Assembly (NCBI GenBank): GCA_033764775.1
Contig: JANRIQ010000030.1
Location: 140,233 to 204,232 of the forward strand
DNA from: JAWXCE01 sp033764775
Lineage (GTDB): Bacteria; Pseudomonadota; Alphaproteobacteria; Rhizobiales; Rhodomicrobiaceae
DNA: 64,000 bases
Direction: 5' to 3'
Part shown: in pieces, positions 50,875 to 58,463 of the stretch
How positions within the stretch are numbered: position 1 is the first letter of the stretch
How the letters are laid out: every line of letters starts with the position of its first letter
Position numbers and translations under genes: made by a program
The notes under the pieces: model-generated
Told to the model about the DNA's origin: nothing
Databases searched by the model: none
What the model saw: the letters and a program-made list of their open reading frames with translations, nothing else

Positions 50875-51480
50875 ATGCAGATCGCCAACCGTTTCATCGC
50901 GCTTCTCTCCCTGGCGCTGTTTTTCACGCCCGCCGCGGCGCAGGACGGCTTGCTCACAGGGAACGATCTGCTCCAAAGGCTGCGCCAGGGCGGTCTCGTG
51001 ATCTATTTCCGGCACGCCCGCACCGACTGGTCGGAGCGTGACGCGCCGCGACCCGACCTCAACGACTGCGCCACCCAGCGCAACCTTTCCGCCGACGGCC
51101 GCGCCCAGGCCGAACGCACCGGCGCCGCGATGAAGCGACTCGGCGTACCCGTGGGCCGCGTCGTCGCCAGCCCATTCTGCCGCACGCGCCAGCACGCCGA
51201 ACTCGCCTTCGGCCGCGTCGAACTGGATCCCGATCTTGAACAACTCGCCGGCTGGCCAGACGATGTGCGCGCGGCGCGAACCGCACGGCTCCGCGCGTTG
51301 CTGACGACCGCGCCTCAGGCGGCCAACACGGTCGTCATCGGGTATCAGGCCAGCCTGCGCGCCGCGGCCGGCGTCGGCCTACAAGAGGGCGAAGCGGTGA
51401 TTTTCGAGCCGAACGCGGCGGGGCCCAAGCCGATCGGCCGGGCGCCGTCCGAGGCGTGGGACGCCATGGCCCCGCGATAG
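50875..51480 (+). CDS. Secreted histidine-phosphatase-like protein lacking the second catalytic His
   Basis: 201 residues from the ATG at 50875 (ATG 50863 possible), signal peptide ending PAAAQ. The first phosphatase motif is present (VIYFRHARTDWSERD, His acceptor), as are RNLSADGRAQAERTG and SPFCRTRQHAELAFG. In related proteins the second His lies in a VGHGxNL motif; here it reads VIGYQASLRAAAGV, so the His is replaced by Tyr. The enzyme may be inactive or altered. Periplasmic. Divergent from the alpha/beta hydrolase. Confidence 0.85.
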   Translation: MQIANRFIALLSLALFFTPAAAQDGLLTGNDLLQRLRQGGLVIYFRHARTDWSERDAPRPDLNDCATQRNLSADGRAQAERTGAAMKRLGVPVGRVVASPFCRTRQHAELAFGRVELDPDLEQLAGWPDDVRAARTARLRALLTTAPQAANTVVIGYQASLRAAAGVGLQEGEAVIFEPNAAGPKPIGRAPSEAWDAMAPR

Positions 51481-51562
51481 CTCGCCGCGCAAAGGTCGGC
51501 GGTCTTGCCAAGTCCGTCGCGCGTGGGGCACAGTGCGGGCGCAGCCTCTTTGCGAGCGAACC

Positions 51563-51811
51563 ATGGCCAAAATCGGCGTACCGCAATTCGTGAACGACAT
51601 CGGCGTGGAGAAAATCCACATCGGCGTGAAGGAATTCAAATGCATGGGCGCGCGGCCGCCGCACGACCACCCGCATATCTATCTGGACATGGGCGCGGGC
51701 GACCAGATCATCTGCCCGTACTGCTCCACGCTGTACCTCCACGACCCGAACCTGTTCGGCAATCAGTCCGACCCGCCCTACTGCTATTATCAGTCCGGCA
51801 AGGCGGCTTGA
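51563..51811 (+). CDS. CHCC zinc-finger protein (NDUFS6-like)
   Basis: 82 residues from the ATG at 51563. Short zinc-binding domain: CMGARPPHDHPHIYLDMG with the Cys/His pair, then IICPYCSTLYLHD with CxxC. The same domain occurs in the mitochondrial complex I subunit NDUFS6 and in many alphaproteobacterial small proteins. The stop overlaps the TTG start of the following monooxygenase gene. Upstream frame to 51533 lacks support. Confidence 0.92.
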   Translation: MAKIGVPQFVNDIGVEKIHIGVKEFKCMGARPPHDHPHIYLDMGAGDQIICPYCSTLYLHDPNLFGNQSDPPYCYYQSGKAA

Positions 51812-52923
51812 GCGCGAGCGCGCCCATTCTCATCGCGGGCGGCGGCGTCGGGGGGTTGAGCGCGGCCATCGCTCTCAGCCGCAGGGGCTTTTCCGTTCGG
51901 GTTCTGGAGCGCGCCCCGGCTTTCAGCGAAAGCGGCGCGGGCGTGCAGCTTGGCCCAAACGCCACGCGCATCTTGCGGGACTGGGGGGTGGCGGGCGCCG
52001 TCGAGGACCGCGCATTCCGCCCAGGCCGGATAGAGCTGTTCGACGCCGCGTCGGGCGTAAGGCTGAATTGCGTGCCCCTGGGTGCGCGCGTCGCGCAGCG
52101 TTACGGCGCGCCATACCTCACGCTGCTGCGCGCCGGCCTGCATGAGGCGCTGCTGCTCGCGGCGACGCAGCGCGGCGTCGAGATCACGACCGGCTTTACG
52201 GTGGAAGCCGTATCGCAAACTGCGGCGGGCGTGTCGGCGATCAGCACGGAAGGAGAACGGGCGAGCGGCGCAGCGCTCATCGGGGCGGACGGCCTGCGCT
52301 CGGCCGTACGGCGAGCCATTGCGCCCGACGCGCGCCTGAAGGAGACCGGCGCCGTCGCGTGGCGCGCGAACACGCCCGTCGCGGGCGATCCCGGCGATGT
52401 CGGCGTATGGCTGCACGCCGCGCGTCATCTCGTGCGCTATCCGGTCGATCGCGGTCGGAGTTGGAACTTTGTCGCCGTGACCCGTGAGGCCGCCGCGCCC
52501 GATTTCGCCGATTGGCCCGCGGTCATCCGAGACGCGGCGCCGCCCCCCGCCGAATGGCGCCCGTGGCCGTTGTTCGAGGCGCCGCCGCTTCCCGTTTGGT
52601 CGGACAGGAGGATGACATTGCTGGGCGACGCGGCGCACCCGCTACCGCCGTTCCTTGCGTCCGGCGCGGTCATGGCGATCGAGGACGCGGAGACGCTTGC
52701 GATGGAGGCGGCGTCCTCGGCCAACGACCTCCCCGGCGCATTTCAGCGCTACGAACAGCGGCGCAAGGCCAGGGTGGGGCTGGTCGCGCGGCGCTCGCGG
52801 CGCATGGGCGAGATTTATCACATGTCCGGCGTCATGCGCTTGGCCCGCAACGCCGTGATCGCCGCGACGCCATCCATGCGACTGCTCGCGCGCAACGACT
52901 GGCTTTACGGTTTCCGCGTATGA
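51808..52923 (+). CDS. FAD-dependent monooxygenase
   Basis: 371 residues, starting at a TTG (51808) that overlaps the zinc-finger stop (TTGA); no ATG lies at the right place. PHBH/UbiH-type flavoprotein: N-terminal dinucleotide fold ILIAGGGVGGLSAAIALSRRGFSVRVLER, middle motif ALIGADGLRSAVRR (DG motif) and C-terminal LLGDAAHPLPPFLASGAVMAIEDAETL (GD motif). Probably hydroxylates an aromatic substrate such as a salicylate-like compound, but the neighbours give no hint. Confidence 0.9.
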   Translation: MSASAPILIAGGGVGGLSAAIALSRRGFSVRVLERAPAFSESGAGVQLGPNATRILRDWGVAGAVEDRAFRPGRIELFDAASGVRLNCVPLGARVAQRYGAPYLTLLRAGLHEALLLAATQRGVEITTGFTVEAVSQTAAGVSAISTEGERASGAALIGADGLRSAVRRAIAPDARLKETGAVAWRANTPVAGDPGDVGVWLHAARHLVRYPVDRGRSWNFVAVTREAAAPDFADWPAVIRDAAPPPAEWRPWPLFEAPPLPVWSDRRMTLLGDAAHPLPPFLASGAVMAIEDAETLAMEAASSANDLPGAFQRYEQRRKARVGLVARRSRRMGEIYHMSGVMRLARNAVIAATPSMRLLARNDWLYGFRV

Positions 52924-53645
52924 TCCAGGTGGCTGAGGCCGGAGGGCGGCTGCGTCTCCCCGATGGCGGGCGCGCGCGTCGCCAACTCGTCGAGCGCGGC
53001 CTGGAACGACGGCGTGTCGCGGATGACGGCCTCGGCCCGGGCGGCGATGGCGGTGTCGGCAGGCGGCTGGACGATGGCGTTCGCGGCGTAGCCGTTCGCG
53101 CCGAAAGCGAGCGTCACAGCGCGTACGGGCGCGCCTGCCCCGCCTGTCGAGACGATCAGATCGCGCCATCCGACGCCTCCGGGCGGCGCGGCGAGCACTG
53201 GCGGGCGCACGCTCACGATATGCGACACAGGACGGAAGCCGAAATCCTGCGCCTGAAACACGACGAGGGAGCACCCCGTTTTCAGGCACCAGTCGGCGCC
53301 GGTGAACAGCACGAGCGCCTCGGGGCGTCCGTCGCCGTTCAGATCCGCCGCGCCGGTCTCGTAACGCGCAGGTTCGCGGCGCTTCTGGATGCGATAGCGT
53401 TCAACGGCCTTGGCGACCTCGGACGCATCCACCGACCCCACATAAGCGGCGGCGGTGGGCGCGGCGCCCGTGTCCACGCGAGTGGGCGCAAGCACCACCG
53501 GCCCCGAGGGGGAAGTCGTCGCCCCGCTCTCAGGGGCGCTGGTCAACCCGCCCAGACCAGCGCACGCTCCGGCGAGCACGGAGACGCACAGCGCGGCCAT
53601 GGTTCTCACCGGCGGAATCATTCGTTTAAGCCGTAACCGGGTCAT
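52905..53645 (-). CDS. Lipoprotein with Asn-Gly-Asp calcium-like motif
   Basis: 246 residues. N-terminal signal with lipobox LAGAC near residue 28 (MIPPVRTMAALCVSVLAGAC), so it should be a lipid-anchored envelope protein. A low-complexity Ser/Thr/Pro stretch follows, then a folded part with DLNGDGRPEALVLFTGADWC, an FG-GAP/EF-like metal loop, and two nearby Cys (ADWCLKTGC). Family not recognised. Starts may be at M1 or M9. 3' end overlaps the monooxygenase gene by 19 bp. Confidence 0.75.
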   Translation of the reverse strand: MTRLRLKRMIPPVRTMAALCVSVLAGACAGLGGLTSAPESGATTSPSGPVVLAPTRVDTGAAPTAAAYVGSVDASEVAKAVERYRIQKRREPARYETGAADLNGDGRPEALVLFTGADWCLKTGCSLVVFQAQDFGFRPVSHIVSVRPPVLAAPPGGVGWRDLIVSTGGAGAPVRAVTLAFGANGYAANAIVQPPADTAIAARAEAVIRDTPSFQAALDELATRAPAIGETQPPSGLSHLDHTRKP

Positions 53646-53757
53646 GCTAGGTTGCTATCACAGGACATTGTGGCGATAAAGCGCATGTTGCACCCGCACG
53701 TTGAGGCGCGGCGCAAACACGCTTGTCTGCTGGATTGGAGGGGGTAGACGGGCGCGA

Positions 53758-54513
53758 ATGGTCGCACATCTCGAACGCAACGGCAAAACCACGCCGTGTT
53801 TCACTTGTCCTTTGCGAGCATTGCGTGGCTTCCGCGAGTTTACGCCGCAAGAACTGGAATTTGTGAACAGCTTTAAAACAGCCGAGGCGATCGCCGAACC
53901 GCCGGATACGATTTTGGCGGAGGGGGCCGTCAGCCCTCATCTGTACACGATTTTGTCGGGGTGGGTTTTCCGCTACAAAACTTTGCCCGACGGGGGACGG
54001 CAAATCCTCAACTTCGGCCTGCCCGGAGACTTCCTCGGGCTGCAATCGGCGATGATGGAGGCCATGGGCCACTCTGTCGAAGCGTTGACCCGCGTCACGC
54101 TCTGCGTGTTCCCCCGGGAGAAGCTATGGACGCTTTATCAGAGCCACCCGAGCCTGGCGTTCGACGTCACCTGGCTCGCCTCGCGCGAGGAGCGCGTGAT
54201 GGACGAGCATCTGCTCGCCGTGGGGCGGCGCTCCGCATCCGAGCGCGTGGCGTTCATGCTGCTTGCGCTGTGGCAGCGGGCGCGGCTCGTCAATTTGGTG
54301 GAGGATAATGTGCTGCGTTTTCCGCTCACTCAGCAGCATCTGGCCGACGCGCTGGGCCTGTCGGTGGTGCATACGAACAAGGTGATCCGGAAACTCACGG
54401 AGCGGGATTTGATATTGTGGAGGGGCGGCGCTCTGTCCGTGCGTGATGAGGCTGGGTTGCGAAGCCTGGCGTCCTACGACAGCGCCGAGAAAAGCTGCCG
54501 CCCCTTTATCTGA
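53758..54513 (+). CDS. Crp/Fnr-family transcription regulator
   Basis: 251 residues from the ATG at 53758 (GGAGGGGG upstream). Opens with a CPLR cysteine pair (TPCFTCPLRALRGF), then a cyclic-nucleotide-binding-type barrel (ILSGWVFRYKTLPDGGRQILNFGLPGDFLGLQ) and a C-terminal winged helix FPLTQQHLADALGLSVVHTNKVIRKL. Only two N-terminal cysteines, so it is not a full FNR cluster protein; the ligand is unknown. Located next to the general stress response genes. Confidence 0.9.
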   Translation: MVAHLERNGKTTPCFTCPLRALRGFREFTPQELEFVNSFKTAEAIAEPPDTILAEGAVSPHLYTILSGWVFRYKTLPDGGRQILNFGLPGDFLGLQSAMMEAMGHSVEALTRVTLCVFPREKLWTLYQSHPSLAFDVTWLASREERVMDEHLLAVGRRSASERVAFMLLALWQRARLVNLVEDNVLRFPLTQQHLADALGLSVVHTNKVIRKLTERDLILWRGGALSVRDEAGLRSLASYDSAEKSCRPFI

Positions 54514-54591
54514 TTACAAAATGCCGAACAGATACAGGCCGAGAATGATCGGCAGCGGCAAACCGACAAGCCATAAAAGCAAGCCACGCAT
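54514..54591 (-). CDS. 25-residue single-span membrane protein
   Basis: Start ATG at 54591 behind GGAGCGTAAC; product MRGLLLWLVGLPLPIILGLY followed by LFGIL, almost entirely one transmembrane helix. Too short for usual callers. Strong ribosome binding site plus a perfect EcfG-type promoter 28 bp upstream make it a credible stress-induced small protein. Stop directly abuts the convergent Crp/Fnr gene. Function unknown. Confidence 0.72.
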   Translation of the reverse strand: MRGLLLWLVGLPLPIILGLYLFGIL

Positions 54592-54618
54592 GTTACGCTC
54601 CTTTGTTATTTGCTCGGA

Positions 54619-54644
54619 AACGTCAGGCGCGACCGAACGGTTCC
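54619..54644 (-). promoter_or_regulatory. EcfG-type promoter for the 25-residue membrane protein
   Basis: On the minus strand GGAAC (54644-54640), 17-base spacer, CGTT (54622-54619). This is the full consensus of alphaproteobacterial general-stress promoters. It sits between the kinase stop (54646) and the small gene's ATG at 54591. Confidence 0.78.
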
Positions 54645-54645
54645 A

Positions 54646-55923
54646 TCACGCCAGGTGCTGCGCTGGAAACTCGATGCGGTAATCGAGCCCGCTCGAATGA
54701 AAGTTTAGCGTCGCGACGGCGTTGAGCGCTTTGGCGGCGACGGTTTCGACCATCAGCAGTCCGAACCCGGCGCGCTCCGGCTCGGAGACGGGGGGCCCGT
54801 CCTCTTCGCACCATCGAAACTCGATGTGCGGCCCGTCCCCTGTCCGCTTCAGCGCCCACTCGGTCTTCACCAGCCCTGTGTCGGTGGAAAGAGCGCCGTG
54901 CGTGATGGCGTTTGTGACCAGTTCGTGAATGGTCAGGCACATGTTCTGCGCCGCCTCCGAGCGCAACAGCATCCGCTCCCCTTTGACGCGCACACGCGAC
55001 CGCGCGCTTTCAGGCAGCATGGCGAGTTGCGCCGACATGAGATCGCCGAAGGCGGCGCCGGCCCAGTCGTTGCGCAGCAGCATGTCATGCGCGTCGCTCA
55101 AGGCCCGGAGACGGCCAGAGAAGCGCTGGACGTAGTCCTCGACACTGCCGGCGCGATGCGCGGTTTGGCCCGCGATGGCCTGGATGACGGCGAGGAGGTT
55201 TTTGGAGCGGTGCGTCACCTCGCGCATGAGCTGGGTGAGGCGCTCCTCGTTCTCCTTCAGCTTGGTGATGTCGTAGGCCATGGTGACGACGCCGATCGGC
55301 TCGCCGGAGAGATTTTTGAGCGGCTCGACCGTCAGGTCGTACCAGCGCACGCCATCCTCCCGCCTGATCGGCGTTTGCGCCCGGCCGATCTCGCCGTTCT
55401 CGATCGCACGCTTCTTCAACGGCATGACGTTCGCGGCCGCCTGCCAATCGAGGATGTCGGCGTCGCCTTTGCCGCTGATCTTGACCAATTCGCATCCGGG
55501 AGGCGGGTTTTGGATGAAGGTGTAGCGCAGTTCCTTATCTTGGAGCAGCACGCTGATCGGCGAGTTGCCGATGGCGGCGGCCAGCACATCGGTCGTCAGC
55601 TGTAAATCCTGGGTTATGATCTGGGCGCGGTTGGCGATGAGCGCGTGGGGCGCGCGGCGATAGGCGGCCCAGGCGCAGGCGGCGGCCAACACAAACGTGG
55701 AAATCTGCAGCGCCTGCAGAGCGATGTCGCGCTGCGGACCTTGCGCGGCCGCACTGAGGGCGAGGCTGGCGCCGGCCATGAAGGCGGCCAACAGCACGCA
55801 AATCCAAAGATTGCGATTGGGGACTTTCGCCTTGGCCCGCGCCATGGCGAGCGCGCCGTACGCCACGACAGCAAGGATCGCGCCCGCGGTGACGGCGGCT
55901 AGCCCCTCGCTCAAGTCATGCAC
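54646..55923 (-). CDS. Membrane-anchored PAS sensor histidine kinase (HWE/HisKA_2 type)
   Basis: 425 residues from the GTG at 55923, six bases after GGGAG; the earlier GTG at 55956 lies within a promoter-like sequence. N-terminal three membrane helices (residues 5-95), then a PAS domain (SPISVLLQDKELRYTFIQN to LTVEPLKNLSGEPIGVVTMAYDITK) and a kinase core: phospho-His in REVTHRSKNLLAVIQAIAGQTAH, N-box HELVTNAITHGALS, G-region AGFGLLMVETVA. Kinases of this class phosphorylate PhyR; phyR lies 650 bp away, so this is the likely input of the general stress response. Confidence 0.9.
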   Translation of the reverse strand: MHDLSEGLAAVTAGAILAVVAYGALAMARAKAKVPNRNLWICVLLAAFMAGASLALSAAAQGPQRDIALQALQISTFVLAAACAWAAYRRAPHALIANRAQIITQDLQLTTDVLAAAIGNSPISVLLQDKELRYTFIQNPPPGCELVKISGKGDADILDWQAAANVMPLKKRAIENGEIGRAQTPIRREDGVRWYDLTVEPLKNLSGEPIGVVTMAYDITKLKENEERLTQLMREVTHRSKNLLAVIQAIAGQTAHRAGSVEDYVQRFSGRLRALSDAHDMLLRNDWAGAAFGDLMSAQLAMLPESARSRVRVKGERMLLRSEAAQNMCLTIHELVTNAITHGALSTDTGLVKTEWALKRTGDGPHIEFRWCEEDGPPVSEPERAGFGLLMVETVAAKALNAVATLNFHSSGLDYRIEFPAQHLA

Positions 55924-55946
55924 CTCTAGCTCCCTAGGCTCCAAGA

Positions 55947-55971
55947 AACGCGTCACAGCAGAATTTATTCC
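55947..55971 (-). promoter_or_regulatory. Near-consensus EcfG-type promoter for the sensor kinase
   Basis: GGAAT (55971-55967), 16-base spacer, CGTT (55950-55947) on the minus strand; one base off GGAAC. The -10 falls on the codons after the upstream GTG, which argues for the downstream GTG start of the kinase. Suggests feedback control by EcfG. Confidence 0.5.
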
Positions 55972-56042
55972 AGGGCGTCAAGGCTCGCGAAAAGGTTTCA
56001 GGCTGATCAACCCTCGGTTCACCACGGCCGCCTCAGCCCGCC

Positions 56043-56067
56043 GGAACAAAAATTCGACGTTTAAGTT
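56043..56067 (+). promoter_or_regulatory. Near-consensus EcfG-type promoter for csbD
   Basis: GGAAC, 16-base spacer, AGTT (one base off CGTT), 33 bp before the csbD ATG. The same GGAAC-N16-AGTT form precedes the PRC-barrel gene, which supports both. Confidence 0.5.
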
Positions 56068-56099
56068 TGAACGGCATCGTCATTTGTGAGGAAAGCGAT

Positions 56100-56303
56100 A
56101 TGAATTGGGATCGTGTCGAAGGCAACTGGAAGCAAATTAAAGGCAAAATTCGCTCAGCGTGGGGCAACATCACGGACGATGACCTCGAGCGGATGGCCGG
56201 CAAGCGCGATGAGCTGGTCGGCAAAATCCAGGAGCGATATGGCATCGCCAAAGACGAAGCTGAGCGGCAGGTTGACGATTGGTATAACCGGCAATCCTGG
56301 TAA
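56100..56303 (+). CDS. CsbD family stress protein
   Basis: 67 residues from the ATG at 56100 (GAGGAAA upstream). MNWDRVEGNWKQIKGKIRSAWG at the start and KRDELVGKIQERYGIAKDEAERQVDDW at the end are the CsbD pattern. A small, very hydrophilic, mostly helical cytoplasmic protein, induced by general stress in many bacteria; molecular role unclear. Ends before a strong terminator. Confidence 0.95.
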   Translation: MNWDRVEGNWKQIKGKIRSAWGNITDDDLERMAGKRDELVGKIQERYGIAKDEAERQVDDWYNRQSW

Positions 56304-56306
56304 AAC

Positions 56307-56337
56307 AAATAGCCCCGCATTGCGGGGCTATTTTTTT
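56307..56337 (+). terminator. csbD terminator
   Basis: AAATAGCCCCGC/GCGGGGCTATTT, 12-bp stem with a 3-base loop, followed by further T to 56337. The T run overlaps the stop codon of the convergent DUF1328 gene. Confidence 0.92.
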
Positions 56338-56497
56338 ATCTGTTCAACACCCGCATCACCAGCGAGCCGAGGAACAGAAGTATAAAGATGTAAAAAATCA
56401 CCTGCGCGATGCCCGCCGCGCTCGACGCGATGCCGCCGAAACCAAAAATAGCTGCGACCACCGCGATGATGAGAAATGTAACGACCCAGCTTAGCAT
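56336..56497 (-). CDS. DUF1328 small membrane protein
   Basis: 53 residues, two membrane helices: MLSWVVTFLIIAVVAAIFGF then GGIASSAAGIAQ and IFYIFILLFLGSLVM, ending RVLNR. The DUF1328/YtjA family is conserved in proteobacteria and often stress-linked; function unknown. ATG at 56497 follows AGGAGACGGAGC. A perfect EcfG-type promoter lies upstream. Short enough to be skipped by gene callers. Confidence 0.9.
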   Translation of the reverse strand: MLSWVVTFLIIAVVAAIFGFGGIASSAAGIAQVIFYIFILLFLGSLVMRVLNR

Positions 56498-56531
56498 GCT
56501 CCGTCTCCTCAAAGCCTAACGTTGCCGATGT

Positions 56532-56556
56532 AACGTGATGCCGGGACGGAAGTTCC
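56532..56556 (-). promoter_or_regulatory. EcfG-type promoter for the DUF1328 gene
   Basis: On the minus strand GGAAC (56556-56552), 16-base spacer, CGTT (56535-56532), 35 bp before the ATG at 56497. Full consensus. Confidence 0.78.
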
Positions 56557-56571
56557 GAGGCTGCGGCCGGG

Positions 56572-57369
56572 TCAATTCTTCGACCGCGCTTTGTTGTCGA
56601 AAAATAGCGCCTGGCTCGCCACGGCTTTGACCAAATCGTTGCGGAACGGCTTGGTGATGAGAAACGCCGGCTCGGGCCGTTCGCCCGTCAGCAGCCGCTC
56701 GGGAAACGCGGTGATGAAGATCACCGGCGCTTGAAACATCTTCAGCAGATCGTTCACCGCGTCGAGTCCGGAGCTGCCGTCGGCCAGATGGATGTCGGCG
56801 AGAACAAGGCCGGGCCTGCCGTTCTGCAGCGCCGCGAGGGCCTCGCCATGGGTGCGCGCGGTCGCCATCACCTTATGCCCGAGAGAGATCATGATGTTTT
56901 CGAGGTCGATGGCGATGAGCGGCTCATCCTCGATGATGAGCACGTCCGTCGCCACCTGCTCCGCCATTTGTCGGCCAGCCTCGTCGATGAGCGCTTGCGC
57001 CCGCGCCTCGTCGACCCCGAGGATCGCCGCCGTCTCCTCCACGGAGAAATCCTCCATGGCGGTCAAAAGGAACGCCTGCCGCGCCTTCGGCGTGATCATG
57101 TGCAGCGAGCGATCGGCCGCCTCGGCGTTGTGAGACTTGTCGGCCTCGCTTATCTCGAGGTTGACCGGCACCGAGTTCCACAGGTCAAGCAGCAGCTTAT
57201 AGAGTCCTGCCTTGATGCGAACATGGCTCGATAGGGACGACGGCGCTTGCACCAATGTCTGCAACACGCTCGCCACGTAAGCGTCGCCGCTGGCCTGGCT
57301 GCCGCAAAGCGCGCGGGCGAAACGGCGCATATAAGGCAGATGCATCGCCACATCGTTGGCCAGCGTCAT
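56572..57369 (-). CDS. phyR: General stress response anti-anti-sigma response regulator PhyR
   Basis: 265 residues from the ATG at 57369 (GGAGACGACA upstream). Residues 1-130 mimic an ECF sigma factor (region 2 and 4-like helices: LPYMRRFARALCGSQASGDAYV, MEDFSVEETAAILGVDEARAQALIDEA); 140-260 are a receiver domain (DVLIIEDEPLIAIDLENI, phospho-Asp in LVLADIHLADG, FITAFPE, Lys in LITKPF). When phosphorylated, PhyR binds NepR and frees EcfG. Divergent from nepR-ecfG, the classical arrangement. Confidence 0.96.
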   Translation of the reverse strand: MTLANDVAMHLPYMRRFARALCGSQASGDAYVASVLQTLVQAPSSLSSHVRIKAGLYKLLLDLWNSVPVNLEISEADKSHNAEAADRSLHMITPKARQAFLLTAMEDFSVEETAAILGVDEARAQALIDEAGRQMAEQVATDVLIIEDEPLIAIDLENIMISLGHKVMATARTHGEALAALQNGRPGLVLADIHLADGSSGLDAVNDLLKMFQAPVIFITAFPERLLTGERPEPAFLITKPFRNDLVKAVASQALFFDNKARSKN

Positions 57370-57459
57370 TGTCGTCTCCATTGGTGATGTGCTCTTATTT
57401 ATCCAAATTCGCCGCGAGGGAGCGAGCATAAAATTTTAGCTGGCGGCTCGGCGACGGCG

Positions 57460-57485
57460 GGAACCACACACACGTGCGAAGCGTT
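57460..57485 (+). promoter_or_regulatory. EcfG-type promoter of the nepR-ecfG operon
   Basis: GGAAC (57460-57464), 17-base spacer, CGTT (57482-57485), 109 bp before the nepR ATG. Full consensus; implies positive autoregulation by EcfG. The 225-bp phyR-nepR gap holds no gene. Confidence 0.8.
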
Positions 57486-57594
57486 ACCGGAAGGTTGTCA
57501 CAAACCATGCGCGCCGTGCTTGAGAACCGCTTGCATCTCGCGGGAGCATGTTCATTTATTGGGGGAACAGTCGGACAACGAGCGCAGGTATATA

Positions 57595-57888
57595 ATGGCG
57601 TCTAAAGACAAAAAGGCGAAGTCAGATGTATCGACCCCTGCCGCGGAAGATCAACACCCTCCCATGATAGACTATAAAACGGGAGATAACGCCACGAAAA
57701 ACAAAGACGAACGCGAGGTGAGCATTCGCCGCCTGAAGCGCGAGCCCATCGCGCTGGAGTCCGATGTGCAGGAGCATCTGGGCAAATGCTTGCGCGACGC
57801 ATACGGTCAGCTCGTCAGCGAGCCGGTGCCCGACCACTTCATAAAACTTCTCGACGAACTTGCCCGGAAGGATGGTGAAGGCTCATGA
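57595..57888 (+). CDS. nepR: Anti-sigma factor NepR
   Basis: 97 residues from the ATG at 57595. N-terminal half is charged and disordered; the C-terminal half is the NepR motif, LGKCLRDAYGQLVSEPVPDHF then KLLDELARK, two helices that wrap around EcfG or PhyR. Longer N-terminus than typical NepR (about 60 residues). Its stop overlaps the ecfG start (ATGA). Transcribed from the EcfG-type promoter upstream. Confidence 0.95.
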   Translation: MASKDKKAKSDVSTPAAEDQHPPMIDYKTGDNATKNKDEREVSIRRLKREPIALESDVQEHLGKCLRDAYGQLVSEPVPDHFIKLLDELARKDGEGS

Positions 57889-58445
57889 AACGACCATCCG
57901 CCGAGTTTCGCGACGCGCTGCTGGCCTCAATCCCAAATATGCGCGCGTTCGCCATATCGCTGTGTGGCAACCACGCCCGAGCGGACGACCTTGTTCAGGA
58001 TGTTCTTGTCAAAGCCTGGAGCAACATCGACAAATTCCAGGAAGGCACCAATTTGAAGGCGTGGTTGTTCACAATTCTGCGCAACACCTATTTGTCCGAC
58101 CGCCGCAAACGCCGCCGCGAAGTGGAGGACGCAAATGGCGTCTACTCCGACAAACTGTCGTCGCCGCCGGAGCAGCACGGCCATCTGGACGTGAAGGACA
58201 TGCGTCTCGCCCTCGCCAAGCTTTCCACCGACCAACGCGAAGCGCTCGTTCTCATCGGCGCGGAGGGCTTTTCGTATGAAGAGGCGGCCGAAATCTGCGG
58301 CTGCGCGGTCGGCACCATCAAAAGCCGGGTCAACCGCGCGCGGCATCGCCTGGCCGAGCTGATGAACATCGAGGCGGTCAACGACTTCGGCCCCGAGCCG
58401 ATCACCGGCGCCGTCATGAGCCAGGCCGCCGCTTCCTCCCGCTAG
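57885..58445 (+). CDS. ecfG: ECF sigma factor EcfG
   Basis: 186 residues. Region 2: IPNMRAFAISLCGNHARADDLVQDVLVKAWSNID and WLFTILRNTYLSDRRKRRRE; region 4: LSTDQREALVLIGAEGFSYEEAAEICGCAVGTIKSRVNRAR. ECF15/EcfG group, master sigma of the alphaproteobacterial general stress response. Coupled to nepR by a 4-base overlap. Recognises GGAAC-N16/17-CGTT, seen several times in this window. Confidence 0.95.
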   Translation: MKRPSAEFRDALLASIPNMRAFAISLCGNHARADDLVQDVLVKAWSNIDKFQEGTNLKAWLFTILRNTYLSDRRKRRREVEDANGVYSDKLSSPPEQHGHLDVKDMRLALAKLSTDQREALVLIGAEGFSYEEAAEICGCAVGTIKSRVNRARHRLAELMNIEAVNDFGPEPITGAVMSQAAASSR

Positions 58446-58463
58446 ATCGCCAAAGGTCCGCCT

